A DNA stretch of 64,000 bases from Oscheius dolichura (lineage: Eukaryota > Nematoda > Chromadorea > Rhabditida > Rhabditidae): positions 9,348,001 to 9,412,000 of the forward strand of contig OW051494.1 in NCBI GenBank assembly GCA_932521035.1. Direction: 5' to 3'. Within the stretch, counting starts at the first letter, position 1. Each line of letters begins with the position of its first letter. Positions 9,746 through 26,219 of the stretch are shown piece by piece. The notes beneath the pieces were generated by a model. That model had not been told where the DNA came from and did not search any database. It saw only the letters and a list, made by a program, of their open reading frames with translations. The position numbers and the translations under genes are program-made.

Positions 9746-10202
9746 AACGGCTTTCTTTCTATTTCTGCAAAATTTGGGCCGTTTTCAGTTTGCAGATCAG
9801 GGGACAGGGTAGCTCCAGGGGCCTTAATGAATTGAATATCCCTGTCTGACCCCTCAGTGGTACCAGAGGTTTCCTTTGAAGAGAAAACTGCGTTGCCAAT
9901 TGTTTGCAAAGCTTTTACAGTTTTAATATTGTGAGAAAACATAGTATGTCGTTGAGGAAATTCATTTTTGGTGAAGATAAATATAAACATAAAGGGCTAT
10001 CACTGCTCAGGTGCTGTGGCACTTGACGACTCGGAAGAAGGAGCGGAATATCTTCGACACTGACGACATCGACATCTCTCTCAAATTGTGCTTGTATAAA
10101 AAAATATATAGAATTAAAAGTACCATGAAACAAGTCGTGGTCATTTCCTTTGATGAGGGATATCTCCGAGCCATCAGGAATCCAACATAACGAGCCCCAC
10201 AT
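9733..10202 (-). pseudogene. Unrecognised minus-strand gene fragment cut by the R2 duplication
   Basis: A frame from ATG 10200-10202 (MWGSLCWIPDGSEISL...) has a possible donor (GTACTT) at about 10125 and acceptor (TATACAAG) at about 10092. It continues acidic and Ser-rich, then an overlapping frame (TVKALQTIGNAVFSSKE...) runs into the duplicated block at 9745 and ends after only a few codons. The 3' end has probably been lost. No family recognised. Confidence 0.35.
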
Positions 10203-10261
10203 GAAATGTGGAACTAGCAGATGGCTTCTGCCATAAATCCGCCCACGTACTTCCGCGGCCG

Positions 10262-10355
10262 CCAGTTACGGCGTAACTAAGTTCCGGTCTATTTTTTTCT
10301 TCCGTAACTAAGTTCCGGGTTAATTTTTTTTGCGTAACTAAGTTCCGGGTATGTT
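10262..10355. repeat. Tandem GTAACTAAGTTCCGG repeats
   Basis: Three units of about 33-37 bp, each GTAACTAAGTTCCGG followed by a T-rich spacer, next to a GCGGCCGCC motif. The same units occur in reverse orientation at 59223-59545 with a GC hairpin. They look like termini of one transposon family. Confidence 0.8.
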
Positions 10356-10439
10356 TTTTTAGTTTTTCTGAATAAGTCTAGGGTTGAATGAATGCGCGGT
10401 TCTGATCTTTGTGCGCGAAAGGCTCTTCTAGACTTGAAA

Positions 10440-11290
10440 CCAGTCTCGCCTATTTTCTTTGGCGAAAAAAAGATTTATTATTATACATGCTTTGTAGTGA
10501 TAAACACACTCATGTTGTCGAGATATTGATAAATTTTTTCTTTTGGAATGTTGGTGATTCCAACTTCTTTCATCTGTTTATCGAAAGCCATCATTTCTTT
10601 GGCGATTTTATCCTTTCTTTCTTGATCTTCTTTACGGAGGTTGTGTGGGTTGTTCTATAACTTCTACCATAACAAATAAACTTTTTACTGACCCTTTTCA
10701 ATGTGTAGTAAGAGACACTGGACTTCTCGTTGATAACTTTCAGAAGGGTTTCCAAGTTCGGCCTCTCGGATTTAAGGTCTTGGAGAACTCGGCTAAAACT
10801 GAATATACATGCTGGGTTTATAAATACCTGTGGTAGTTCTCAGCCATGTTTGTGGTGCGGTTCTCGGTAACCAAATACTTATTCCACATATCCGCATAAA
10901 AGCCCTGCAGCCAGTTCGTTTTGTAATAGTGGAAAAACTTCCAAATCGATCGGCGGGCGTCCTTGCTTACACCTTCTGGGGGCTGAAGGAGACCTGTGAG
11001 TTGAATGTAGTCCTAAAGTTACTCTTTTCTGTGAAATAATGAGATTGGCTACCTTCGGGAAGAAGACTAGGGCTTAAAGTCTTCTAAACCACGTTCCAAC
11101 CTCTGGTTCCTCAGCAATGACATCTCTCAAGAGGCCGTCCTGGTTTCTGTTGAGCGTCATCCCGTAATGAAAAGAGCATCCTGCATGGGTGCCCTCTGGA
11201 AATGGAATTCGATATTTGGAATACAGGAACAACCAACTTATAAGCGCAACAATTAGCTCATCCATATCTTCGACGCCATGCCGCCGGTTC
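10440..11290 (-). pseudogene. MULE-type transposase remnant
   Basis: Minus-strand pieces in order: about 11074-11290 (GCSFHYGMTLNRNQD...GTWFRRL), 11050-10830 (IWKFFHYYKTNWLQGFYADMW then ENRTTNMAENYH), 10825-10695 and about 10490-10660 (helical, ending TTKHV-stop). The order C-FH...GLL...W-RR-L, then a W-NKY segment, then R-T-N-AE-YH matches the C-terminal part of MULE/FLYWCH-associated transposases. At about 11074 the frame hits TAA and continues in another frame (LSPSLLPEG), so it is inactivated there. The N-terminal catalytic half is missing; the 5' side ends in the SL1-unit repeat. Confidence 0.6.
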
Positions 11291-11364
11291 TCAGTTAAAG
11301 CTGTTTTTCTCGTCTCATTTACTGCAGAAATTCTGCTTTCAACAAAGTACTGAGGGTATATATG

Positions 11365-11820
11365 ATCCTGAAAAGATTATTATTAAAGAAAATTTAAAGA
11401 AGAAAGGTTAAAAAAAGAGGGAAAGGGTCAGATGAATGGTTCATATTTGAAAAGTTTCGAATGGCACCAACAACCAGCTGGTGCGCGGGAAGGAGGCAGA
11501 CAGGGGGCCAGGCCGGTTGCGTTGGCCCTAGTCGGGAGAGCTGGCTGGAATGGTATCGCTGGACACCACAGGTGCCAAACAGAGGAAGGAGGTGAGAGTG
11601 GTCAAATAGCGAAGCAAAATCAATATAGTAAGAGAGAAAAAGAAGAGGTGGCATATTGGCGATGGACAGGACACGCAATGCTCGCTTGGGTCAGAAAAAA
11701 TAAACAGAGAAAGGCCGGGGACGCGACACAGGTCACCACATGTGCCTCTCTCTCTCCTGTAGATCCCTCGCTTTCTTCTCACTGACCTCTTCTCTCCAAA
11801 CTAGAGAACCACCCAACTGA
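11365..11820. repeat. SL1-unit upstream block, copy U1
   Basis: A block found 5' of many SL1 genes here: GAGGGTATATATGATCCTG, an A/G-rich stretch, CAACAACCAGCTGG, GGGGGCCAGG, and finally CCACATGTGCC. It recurs at 13365-14130, 15210-15870, 17590-18460 (with an inserted element), 35660-36080, 36150-36640, and inverted at 52320-52915. Short frames within it (WLLL-type peptides) differ between copies and are not genes. Confidence 0.75.
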
Positions 11821-11867
11821 TCTCGGCAGTCCCCCTGCCCTATCAGCTGATAGCGCCCCTCTTCGTC

Positions 11868-11968
11868 GGTTTAATTACCCAAGTTTGAGGTACTAACTAC
11901 CTTCCGACCCTATGAAAATAGAGGACGAGTAGAAATTTTGGAACAGCTTCCCTCTTGAAGGGAAGCAA
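11868..11968 (+). ncRNA. SL1 spliced-leader RNA gene 1
   Basis: Begins with the exact 22-nt SL1 exon (GGTTTAATTACCC...TTTGAG), then GT donor, intron part, Sm site AAATTTTGGA at about 11934 and a terminal stem (CTTCCCTC-TTGA-AGGGAAG). The RNA donates its capped leader to mRNA 5' ends by trans-splicing in the nucleus. CTCGGCAG lies 46 bp upstream (11822), with a CTATCAGCTGATAG palindrome between them. Confidence 0.96.
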
Positions 11969-12410
11969 CACACCCGCTACCTTTCCCTAGGGATTTCTCA
12001 AGGTGAGGAACCATGCCGGGAGGATTCATGCCTCCTTCAAAATTGAGGCAACAATTTGAATCCAAGGCGAACGGGAAAAAAGAACGGGATTTCGTTTGAG
12101 AAGCAAACCAAATGAAGGGAAATAGTCAGAGAGCTGGCGGTGGACAGGCAACGCAATGCTCTACTGGGCCACAATAAGTAAAAAGAGAAGGCCAGGATAG
12201 AGAAGAAGAAAATGGACACGAGTCGGGAGGAACTGAAATGAACAGGACACACGGTCAACCGCACGCAACACAGTGCAGCAGCTGGGTGCCTCTCTTCCTT
12301 CCAAGGCTCTCTCATTTTCCTCTCGCCTTTCTGCCAACTGAAAACGAAAAATTGCCTGTACAATCTCGGCAGCGCCCATCCCTTACCACCTGAAACAAGC
12401 AGCCATCTTC

Positions 12411-12512
12411 GGTTTAATTACCCAAGTTTGAGGTACTAACTACCTTCCGACCCTATGAAAATAGAGGACGAGTAGAAATTTTGGAACGGCTTTCCTCTCG
12501 AAGGGAAGCAAA
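12411..12512 (+). ncRNA. SL1 spliced-leader RNA gene 2
   Basis: Exact SL1 exon at 12411-12432, GTACTAACTACC, Sm site and a 3' stem (CTTTCCTC-TCGA-AGGGAAG). It sits 543 bp after gene 1. The promoter keeps CTCGGCAG at -46 (12365) but has a different spacer (CACCTGAAACAAGCAGCC) without the ATCAGCTGAT palindrome; gene 8 shares this promoter class. Confidence 0.95.
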
Positions 12513-12900
12513 AAGCAGGGGGAATGAGTCTCAAGCCTAACTGGAGTCCCAAGGAACTCTCTGCTATAACCGCTGCCCCTTCGGCAGTCGGGCCAAGTGG
12601 GCTGACCACCTCTCCTCTAACTGCCTAATCTTGTGTTAGAATACACTTTTCCCAGTAAACTTTATTTTCTCGTTCAAATAATAATTTCAAATTCAGTAGA
12701 TTTTCTCAATGATTACTGTGCACACTTCATGCGCCAAAGCAGGAGGCATGGGACTGAAACAGCGGGTTTTAGATATTTGATTGGATAAAATAACACACCA
12801 TTCACTCAGGAGGCCATCGGTACAAACTTCGCTTCTTTGATATTGACTATCCTTTGGACGAAACAGGAGCGGTTAAACTGAAAATGGTAATTATCAATCT
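12513..12900. other. Downstream flank of SL1 gene 2, no gene
   Basis: Only short frames. It contains flank sequence shared loosely with other SL1 units and the 3' side of the chromodomain pseudogene locus. Confidence 0.4.
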
Positions 12901-12904
12901 TAAT

Positions 12905-13345
12905 TCAATGAAATACCGTACCTAGGGGCTGATCGGAGGAGGTGCGTTCTTCACGCAACAACTGAAACAAAAAGTTACTATTGATTAAAGGGACTCTGAG
13001 GTACTTCCTTTTTCGTACCCTAATTACGTAAAACTTTGATTGACTTTGCGGATTTTCTAATGCAGAGTAGGGGAAATTGAGCGAAAGAACGAGCATAGTA
13101 TTCATTCTTAAAATACTCACCATTCAGCCAACAACAATTATCTTCAGGACAGCTCATCCATTTGACCAAATACTCCAGTCGTCCACTTCCAAATGGTCCC
13201 TGATCTTCTCGATCTGAAAACTCCCATGGACACAAAGTAAAAAAAAGATAAATACCTCCCATTCGATTGGTAGCTTCATCTTTTCTGCTCTCCTTACTCC
13301 CAGCCGCCTTTTCCAGACTGCTATTGTCTTATTTTTTTCATTTTT
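12905..13345 (-). pseudogene. HP1-like chromodomain pseudogene 1
   Basis: Minus strand. An exon at about 13258-13345 ends in LPIEWE and splices (GTATTT...TTTTCAG) to IEKIRDH, the EYEVEKILDHR-type start of a chromodomain. After a one-base shift at about 13180, the next frame reads GRLEYLVKWMSCPEDNCCW, the core EYLVKW...E-N-W motif. A further exon piece (LLREERTSSDQPL) lies at 12925-12965. Chromodomains bind methylated histone H3 tails. The frameshift means no intact domain is encoded here. The locus occupies the strand opposite the SL1 genes within the repeated unit. Confidence 0.7.
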
Positions 13346-13364
13346 GCTGTTATTCTGCTTTCAA

Positions 13365-14130
13365 TAAAGTACTGAGGGTATATATGATCCTGCAAAGATT
13401 ATTATAAAAGAAAATTTAAAGAAGAAAGGGCAAAAAAAGAGGAAAAAGATCACAAGAATGGTCCAAATTCGAAGCTTTCGAATGGCAATAACAACCAGCT
13501 GGTACGCGGGAAGGGGGCAGACAGGGGGCCAGGGAGAGGGCCCTGACCCTGGGCGGGTGTGTTGTGATGGTATTTTTGAGCACTGCTGATGTCGAACAGA
13601 AGAAAGCGGCACATTAGAGAAGGGCCACCACATGCCCCTCTCCTATCCCCGTGCCGGTCTCCCATTGGGCAATTCCCACTCACAAAAATCCATCCTTTTC
13701 CCAGTTTTGATTGCCCGCATCAGATTCCTCTCTATCAAAATGTGTAAAATTTGAGATTTTTGGTAGCAAAGAGCAAAGCATGTGGAAAGGGTTACCAGCT
13801 GGCCCTCACTCTCTTTCTCCACCCGGGCCTGAACCTCCCCTGCCCCTTTCATGGACGGGAGTTAAGTTAAAACGATTTCAGTTCATAAAAGGGTGAAAAA
13901 CGTAACGAAAATGGAGAGAACCGGGGAAAGAAGAAAGGACGTAAAAGAGATGGTCGAACAGAAGGTGGACACGCGACGCGTTGCTCGCCTGGGTCAGAAA
14001 AAAACAAACAGAGAAGGGCGGGGCACGCGACACAGGTCCTGGCCAGCCATCGCGCGCGTCTCTCTCTCTCCTGCAGATCCTTCGCTTTCTTCTCACTGAA
14101 CTCTTCTCTCCCAACTAGAACCATCTATAC
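13365..14130. repeat. SL1-unit upstream block, copy U2
   Basis: Same order of motifs as U1 (TATATATGATCCTG, AACAACCAGCTGG, GACAGGGGGCCAGG) plus a longer right part containing a TGGTCGAACAG...CGACGCG segment that recurs at 15700 and 18320, just before the SL1 promoter. No supported gene. Confidence 0.75.
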
Positions 14131-14179
14131 AATCTCGGCAGTCCCCCTCCCCTATCAGCTGATAGCGCCCCTCCTCGTC

Positions 14180-14282
14180 GGTTTAATTACCCAAGTTTGA
14201 GGTACTAACTACCTTCCGACCCTATGAAAATAGAGGACGAGTAAAAATTTTGGAACCGCTTCCCTCTCTAGAAGGGAAGCAA
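14180..14282 (+). ncRNA. SL1 spliced-leader RNA gene 3
   Basis: Exact SL1 exon 14180-14201, donor GTACTAACTACC, Sm site in a slightly changed context (AAAAATTTTGGA), and a 3' stem with a longer loop (CTTCCCTC-TCTAG-AAGGGAAG). CTCGGCAG at 14134 (-46) and the ATCAGCTGAT palindrome are present. The downstream flank (CTTTCCCTAGGGATTTCTC) is shared with genes 1 and 5. Confidence 0.95.
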
Positions 14283-14559
14283 CACACCCGCTAGCTTTCC
14301 CTAGGGATTTCTCAAGGTGAGGAACCATGCCGGGAGGATTCATGCCTCGTTCAAAGGTTGGTTTCGTTTCCAAGCACTATTGGTTCGACGAGAAGAGTAT
14401 CCTCCGATGCCTGCTCCCAACCCTATTCCCCAACTTCTTGTCTCTCCTTCGAACTCGAAGGAATGGTTCAATCAAGACGGAGCCAGTAGAAGGCTCTTCA
14501 TATATTGAATATTGAAAATACAAAATTTAAAGACACTGCACAAAAAGATTTTCTACAGA

Positions 14560-15200
14560 TGACAATGACCAGAAATAGGCGGCTGTGATGTTGTCTCCAC
14601 AGAAGAAAGAGGCACTGAAATACCGTACCCTGGGGCTGATCTGTGGAGGTGCGTTCATCATCACCTCCTGCTTAGCGACGCGAACTGTACCAACTGAAAC
14701 AAAGAATTGATCCTGATCTACTAGGAAGCGGCACCCTGACGGGCTGTTAAATATCCAAGTTTGATTGAATTTTTAAAGGTCTGCGTGCCCCCAACCTTTA
14801 AATGTTTTATCTTATTTTCTCCTGAAAAAACACAGGTCCATGCAGACCTCCATTCCAAAGAAGAAAAATACAATCAGAGTAGGGGGGAAATCGAGCGAAA
14901 GAAAGAGCCACTCGAAGTTCTTGTATAGAATGCTCACCATATCCTCATTCATTCAGCTGTTTTCTGCTTCAGGACAGCTCACCCTACTGATCATGTAGTC
15001 GACTTCCTCGCTTACTTCGGAACAGTCACTGATATTCTCGACCTGAAAACTCCCATTGACACAAGGTAAGAAAAGAAAAATACCTCGTATTCTCGTGCTT
15101 CGTAAGAGCTTCAGCTTTTCTGCTCTGCTTATTCCCAGCAGCCTTTCCAGACTGCTTTTGTCTTATAATTTTTTCATTTTTGTTGTTATCCTGCTTGCAA
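14560..15200 (-). pseudogene. HP1-like chromodomain pseudogene 2
   Basis: Paralog of the 12.9-13.3 kb locus with the same intron. The upstream exon ends REYE; the next exon (about 14937-15042) begins VENISDCSEVSEEVDY and reads MISRVSCPEAENS, then TGA where the sibling copy and chromodomains in general have Trp. So the frame is kept but the conserved aromatic codon has become a stop. A third exon with the same 3' motif as copy 1 (CACCTCC...ATCAGCCCC) lies at about 14630-14695. Confidence 0.65.
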
Positions 15201-15209
15201 TAAAGTACT

Positions 15210-15870
15210 GAGGGTATATATGATCCTAAAAAGATTATTAGTGAAGAAAACAGAAAGAAGAAATAGTAAAAAGGAAAAGGAACGAAAGGAATAGTCGAAA
15301 TTCGAAAGGTTTCGGAACACAACAACAACCAGCTGGTGCGGGGGAAAGGGGGCAAACATGGGGCCGGGCATTAGAGCAGGACTGCCACATGCCCCCCTTT
15401 TGATATCCCCTGCCCAATATGATTTTGCTCCCCGTGTTGGTTTCCCGTACAAAAAGATCTGTTATTTTCCCAGCTGTTACTATCGGCATTCGAGTTCTAT
15501 TCCTCAACATTCGAATAGTTCACGATTTTCGGGAACAAAAAGGGCAGAGCACGCGGTAAGGGTTACCAACCGGCCTAACTTTCTTTCTCCATTCGGGCCT
15601 GAGCCTGTCCTCCCCTCATGAGGAGCAAGAATTGGGGAAAGGAACAGGTTAATATCAAAAAGTCGAAGAAACGGAATGAAATTGGAGAGAATCGAGACCG
15701 TAAAAGAAATGGTCGAACAGGAGGAGGATACGCGACGCAATGCTCACCTGGGTCAGAAAAAATAAACAGAGAAGGGTAGGGTACTCGATACTACATGTCT
15801 CTATCCTTTCTACAGATCCCTCGCTTTTCTCTCACTGACCTCTTCCCTCCAAGCTAGAGATCCACCCCTC
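15210..15870. repeat. SL1-unit upstream block, copy U3
   Basis: Same motif order as U1 and U2 (TATATATGATCCT, CAACAACCAGCTGG, GGGGCCGGGCATTAG) with diverged middle part. No gene. Confidence 0.7.
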
Positions 15871-15920
15871 TGAACTCGGCACTCTCCCTCCCCTATCAGC
15901 TAATAGCGCCCCTCTTCGTC

Positions 15921-16021
15921 GGTTTAATTACCCAAGTTTGAGGTACTAACTACCTTCCGACCCTATGAAAATAGAGGACGAGTAGAAATTTTGAAACCGC
16001 TTCCCTCTTGAAGGGAGGCAG
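15921..16021 (+). ncRNA. SL1 spliced-leader RNA gene 4
   Basis: Exact SL1 exon 15921-15942. The Sm region reads AAATTTTGAA instead of AAATTTTGGA, one base beyond the AATTTTG core, so function is likely but less certain. Upstream element reads CTCGGCAC at -46. 3' stem CTTCCCTC-TTGA-AGGGAGG contains one G-T pair. Downstream flank belongs to the class shared with genes 7 and 8 (GGTTCTCACGACGAGG). Confidence 0.9.
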
Positions 16022-16251
16022 CACAGTCGCTATCTTTCCCTCGGGTTCTCACGACGAGGGACCATGCCGAGAGAATCCACGTCTCCTTCAAAGGCTGGTT
16101 TCGTTCCCACAGTCCAAAATACAACACTGTTGGTCCGACAAGAAGAGTATCCTCCGATGACTGCTCCCGACCTTACCTCCCTAACAAACTTCTTGTTCCC
16201 CGTTGGGACTCATACGCTAAAGTAACTTGCCTGATTAGACTTTCAGGCTGT

Positions 16252-16590
16252 TTTTTTTCCTTTTTTCCTTTGTGATTTTGTCTTTTTAAATTTTATTTAC
16301 TTTCGTTGCCCCTTTTATCCCTGTCGTCGCCTTTGCGACTCCTATCCGATTGCCCATGTGCCCTGTCTGCGCCCTCTAGCTCTCTAGGTCATGATTCAGG
16401 GACCCTTTCCCATCGGTTGTCTGCCTTGCAATTCTGGAGGATAGCTGAGATCTAGCTCTATTCGTCGTCAGTCCCTCCCTGTGGAGACAATCCCCATTTT
16501 TTATATTTTTGACAGGACGCGCCAAAAGGCGCCTCTGCCCAAGCCCGAAATAAAGATTACGCAAGCGGACCTGGCCGTGAGAGCTGCGAA
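16252..16590 (-). mobile_element. Candidate retroposed insertion in an SL1 flank
   Basis: The flank CTGATTAGACTTTCAGGCTG...ACATTTTCAGGTCAAGCC also occurs at 34035-34085, where the two halves are directly joined. The 16-kb copy has about 338 extra bases between them. Read on the minus strand the insert ends in an A-rich tail (complement of TTTTTTTTCCTTTTTTCC at 16253), as expected for a reverse-transcribed RNA. The source RNA is not recognised. Confidence 0.5.
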
Positions 16591-16699
16591 ACATTTTCAG
16601 GTCAAGCCGGGCTCCTAGAAATTTTCGAAATTTGGCATATCCACCCCTCTGACCTCGGCAGTCCCCCTGCCCTATCAGCTGATAGCGCCCCTCCTCGTC

Positions 16700-16802
16700 G
16701 GTTTAATTACCCAAGTTTGAGGTACTAACTACCTTCCGACCCTATGAAAATAGAGGACGAGTAGAAATTTTGGAACCGCTTCCCTCTCTAGAAGGGAAGC
16801 AA
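16700..16802 (+). ncRNA. SL1 spliced-leader RNA gene 5
   Basis: Exact SL1 exon 16700-16721, donor, Sm site AAATTTTGGA and 3' stem (CTTCCCTC-TCTAG-AAGGGAAG), nearly identical to gene 3 through about 180 bp of downstream flank. CTCGGCAG at 16654 (-46). Confidence 0.95.
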
Positions 16803-16979
16803 CACACCCGCTAGCTTTCCCTAGGGATTTCTCAAGGTGAGGAACCATGCCGGCAGGATTCATGCCTCGTTCAAAGGTTGGTTTCGTTCCCAAGCACTAT
16901 TGCTTCGACGAGAAGAGTATCCTCCGATGCCTGCTCCCAACCCTATTCACCAACTTCTTGTCTCTCCTTCGGACTCGAA

Positions 16980-17480
16980 GGAATGATTCAGTGTTAAGGA
17001 AAACTATATTTATTATCAAAAAGGCCGCTCCTTTAGCCTCCATCTCATGGAAATCGCTAGCATCGTCCTTCTCTTCTTCATCCCAACAATGCCAACTCGG
17101 ATACGAGATTAACCAATCCACGGGTACCTTCATTAACGCATACCTCGCAAGGGCACAAGAGATTACGGGGAGGGGTATGTTCCGAATATAGATCTGGGTG
17201 TCTAATTGGCAGGCTGAAAACAATAATGAAATGAACGAATGAATTGAAACCCACGTGCTTGTCCTGTTTCATTAATTTGAAAATTCCCAGGCTCCACAGC
17301 AAGTTAGTCGTTTGGAAGCTCTGGGAGATCAACACATCAGTGACATTCCCAGTTTCTAAAATGAACTAGGACAGAATGAATGAGGACTCACGTCGGTACA
17401 TTGAAGGATTTCCTCTTCGGGTTCAACGGGCAGCCTCCACCATTTCGGACGATACGGTTAGGGGGAAACTAATAGCTCGC
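16980..17480 (-). pseudogene. Fragmentary minus-strand gene of the SL1 unit
   Basis: Exon-like pieces with good splice signals: about 17390-17450 (WRLPVEPEEEILQCTD, donor GTGAGT), 17254-17356 (TGNVTDVLISQSFQTTNLLW, donor GTGGGT) and 16990-17218 behind a TTTTCAG. The first two read like EPE-I...TD-TG-V in chromo-shadow domains, but frames do not join cleanly. Its 3' end (GCGGCC...AATAAA...AACACTGAATC) is shared with the minus gene at 35.2 kb, showing that both occupy the same slot of the repeated unit. Confidence 0.4.
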
Positions 17481-17589
17481 ATTAGTTACTCGCAGGTCTT
17501 CTCTTCTTCTACCCAACCCGGTAGGTCAAATCCACAGAAAAAGAGACGGTGACCCTTTTTTGGAAGTCATTTTAGCAGAAATCCTAATG

Positions 17590-18460
17590 TTAATAAAGTA
17601 TTGAAGATATTTATGACCCTGAAAAGTTCATTATTAAGGAAAAGTTAAAGAAGAAAGAGTAAAAAGAGAAAAGAGACGGAAGGAATAGGCAAAATTCAAA
17701 AAGATTTGGGCACAACAACAACCAGCTGGTGCGCGGGAAAGGGGGCGAACGGGGGACCAGGAAGGGTGCGCTGGTCCTAGCGGGGTGTGTTGTGGTGGTA
17801 TTTTTGAGGACAAGATGCGCCGAACAGAGGAAGGCGGCACAAAAGAGAGGGTATATGCAAAAACGCTATTTTTACCCCCAAAAATGCTATTTTGGGTTAT
17901 ATCTCAGTAATTTCTTATTCTTATGGAATGTAATCTATACCATCGTGTTCGCCATAAAATTCTGAACTAGATAGAAGTAAAAGAAGTAAGCACGGTCGAA
18001 TTAATCGAAAGCGACGCGCATTTGGTGAGGTTGGTGAGTTGGTGAGGAGTCGCATTCGCCATAAGAGAGGGGCCGGCATATGCCTCCTCTTTGATTACCC
18101 GCTCATAAGGATTTCTTTCCCTTTTCCGTGCCAGTTTCCCACCCATTTCCCATCCATAAAGACTTCCCCTTTCCCAACTTTTATTGTGGGGGTCTCTTCT
18201 TCAAAATTGGTACAGTTCGTGATCGCCATGAGTAGGAAATGAGCAAAAAAAAGAGCTAAATTCATAAATGACTGAAGAGTGGGAGAAAAATGAAAACAAA
18301 TGGCTAGAGAGCGTAAAAGAGGTGGTCGAACGGGAGGTGGATAGGCGACGCAATGTTCGCCTGGGTCAGAAAAAATAAACAGAGAAGGGCAGGGCACGCG
18401 ACACAGGTCCACCAGGTTCTCACTGACCTCTTCTCTCCCAACTAGAACCACCTATACAAT
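17590..18460. repeat. SL1-unit upstream block U4 with inserted element
   Basis: Left part (TGAAGATATTTATGACCCTG, CAACAACCAGCTGG, AACGGGGGACCAGG) matches the other units. At about 17850-18055 an element of a family also seen at 24180-24540 interrupts it (AATGCTATTTTGGG..., CGCCATAAAATTCTGAACTAG, GTTGGTGAGGAGTCGC). No gene. Confidence 0.65.
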
Positions 18461-18506
18461 CTCGGCAGTTCCCTTGCCCTATCAGCTGATAGCGCCCCTC
18501 CTCGTC

Positions 18507-18606
18507 GGTTTAATTACCCAAGTTTGAGGTACTAACTACCTTCCGACCCTATGAAAATAGAGGACGAGTAGAAATTTTGGAATCGCTTCCCTCTAGAAGG
18601 GAAGCA
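18507..18606 (+). ncRNA. SL1 spliced-leader RNA gene 6
   Basis: Exact SL1 exon 18507-18528, donor, Sm site AAATTTTGGA, short 3' stem (CTTCCCTC-TAGA-AGGGAAG). CTCGGCAG at 18461 (-46) and ATCAGCTGAT palindrome present. The downstream flank diverges at once, so this is the edge of the left SL1 cluster. Confidence 0.95.
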
Positions 18607-18990
18607 ACACACCCGCTATATTTTTTTTGGAACGATGCCGAGTAGTCTATTCCTATCAGCTGGGGCTTTTGACTTGAAGCAACGCTTTCCCGGGGCGAAG
18701 CCGCTTCTAATCCATCCGGGAGAGAGAAGCGCTTCTACGGAGGTTTCGAGCCGTTGCTGATATCTGTGATCCATATTAAAAGTCTCCTTTGTCTTTTATC
18801 CCTCTTTCAATACAACTTTTACTTTCAGTTATTATGGCTGTAGTCAATCAAGATTGAGTAAAAAGGTAAAAAGGCGTATCTACAAACATAGGTGAAAGAA
18901 ATGCTAAATTTCTTCAGCTTCTTGCTGTGAATCTTGGCTGGAGTGGCTCGTGCAGCTCTAAAATTCGTAAAAGTATACTTATATACATAT

Positions 18991-25900
<6,910 letters not shown>

Positions 25901-26219
25901 ATCGGACTGCAGTGTCCGTCGACTTAAAGCATTTATCAGTTATTTAACACCTTCTTATATTGTCGGCCGAATTGTGCGATTAATCTATCAGCCGCCCCCC
26001 ACGTACTTTGCCACCCACTTCCTCCACAAAAAAGTTGAGCAGTTATAGATTAAAGTAAGTTATAACGAAAAAGGGTCATTATAATTATGTGTTTATTTAA
26101 CTTTTATGGAATGATCGACAACGAGCTGTAGTCCACCGCTGATTCTTATTGACGGCTCCAGCGGAAAATTAAATTCAGAAATAAAACAGATTTACTATAG
26201 CAAATTATTGGAGAAATTC

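Noticed and set aside
13361-13683. Recurring minus frames with TSWLLL-type peptides in the SL1 upstream blocks
   Set aside because: The frames are interrupted at different points in each copy and change frame between copies; conservation is at DNA level only.
16376-16594. Minus frame in the 16.25-16.59 kb insert as a protein gene
   Set aside because: No conserved motif, no acceptor before the ATG, and the insert looks like a retroposed RNA.
11365-18460. Regularly repeated blocks that might suggest a CRISPR array
   Set aside because: Units are hundreds of bases long, contain SL1 RNA genes and promoters, and the genome is eukaryotic; no short direct repeats with unique spacers.
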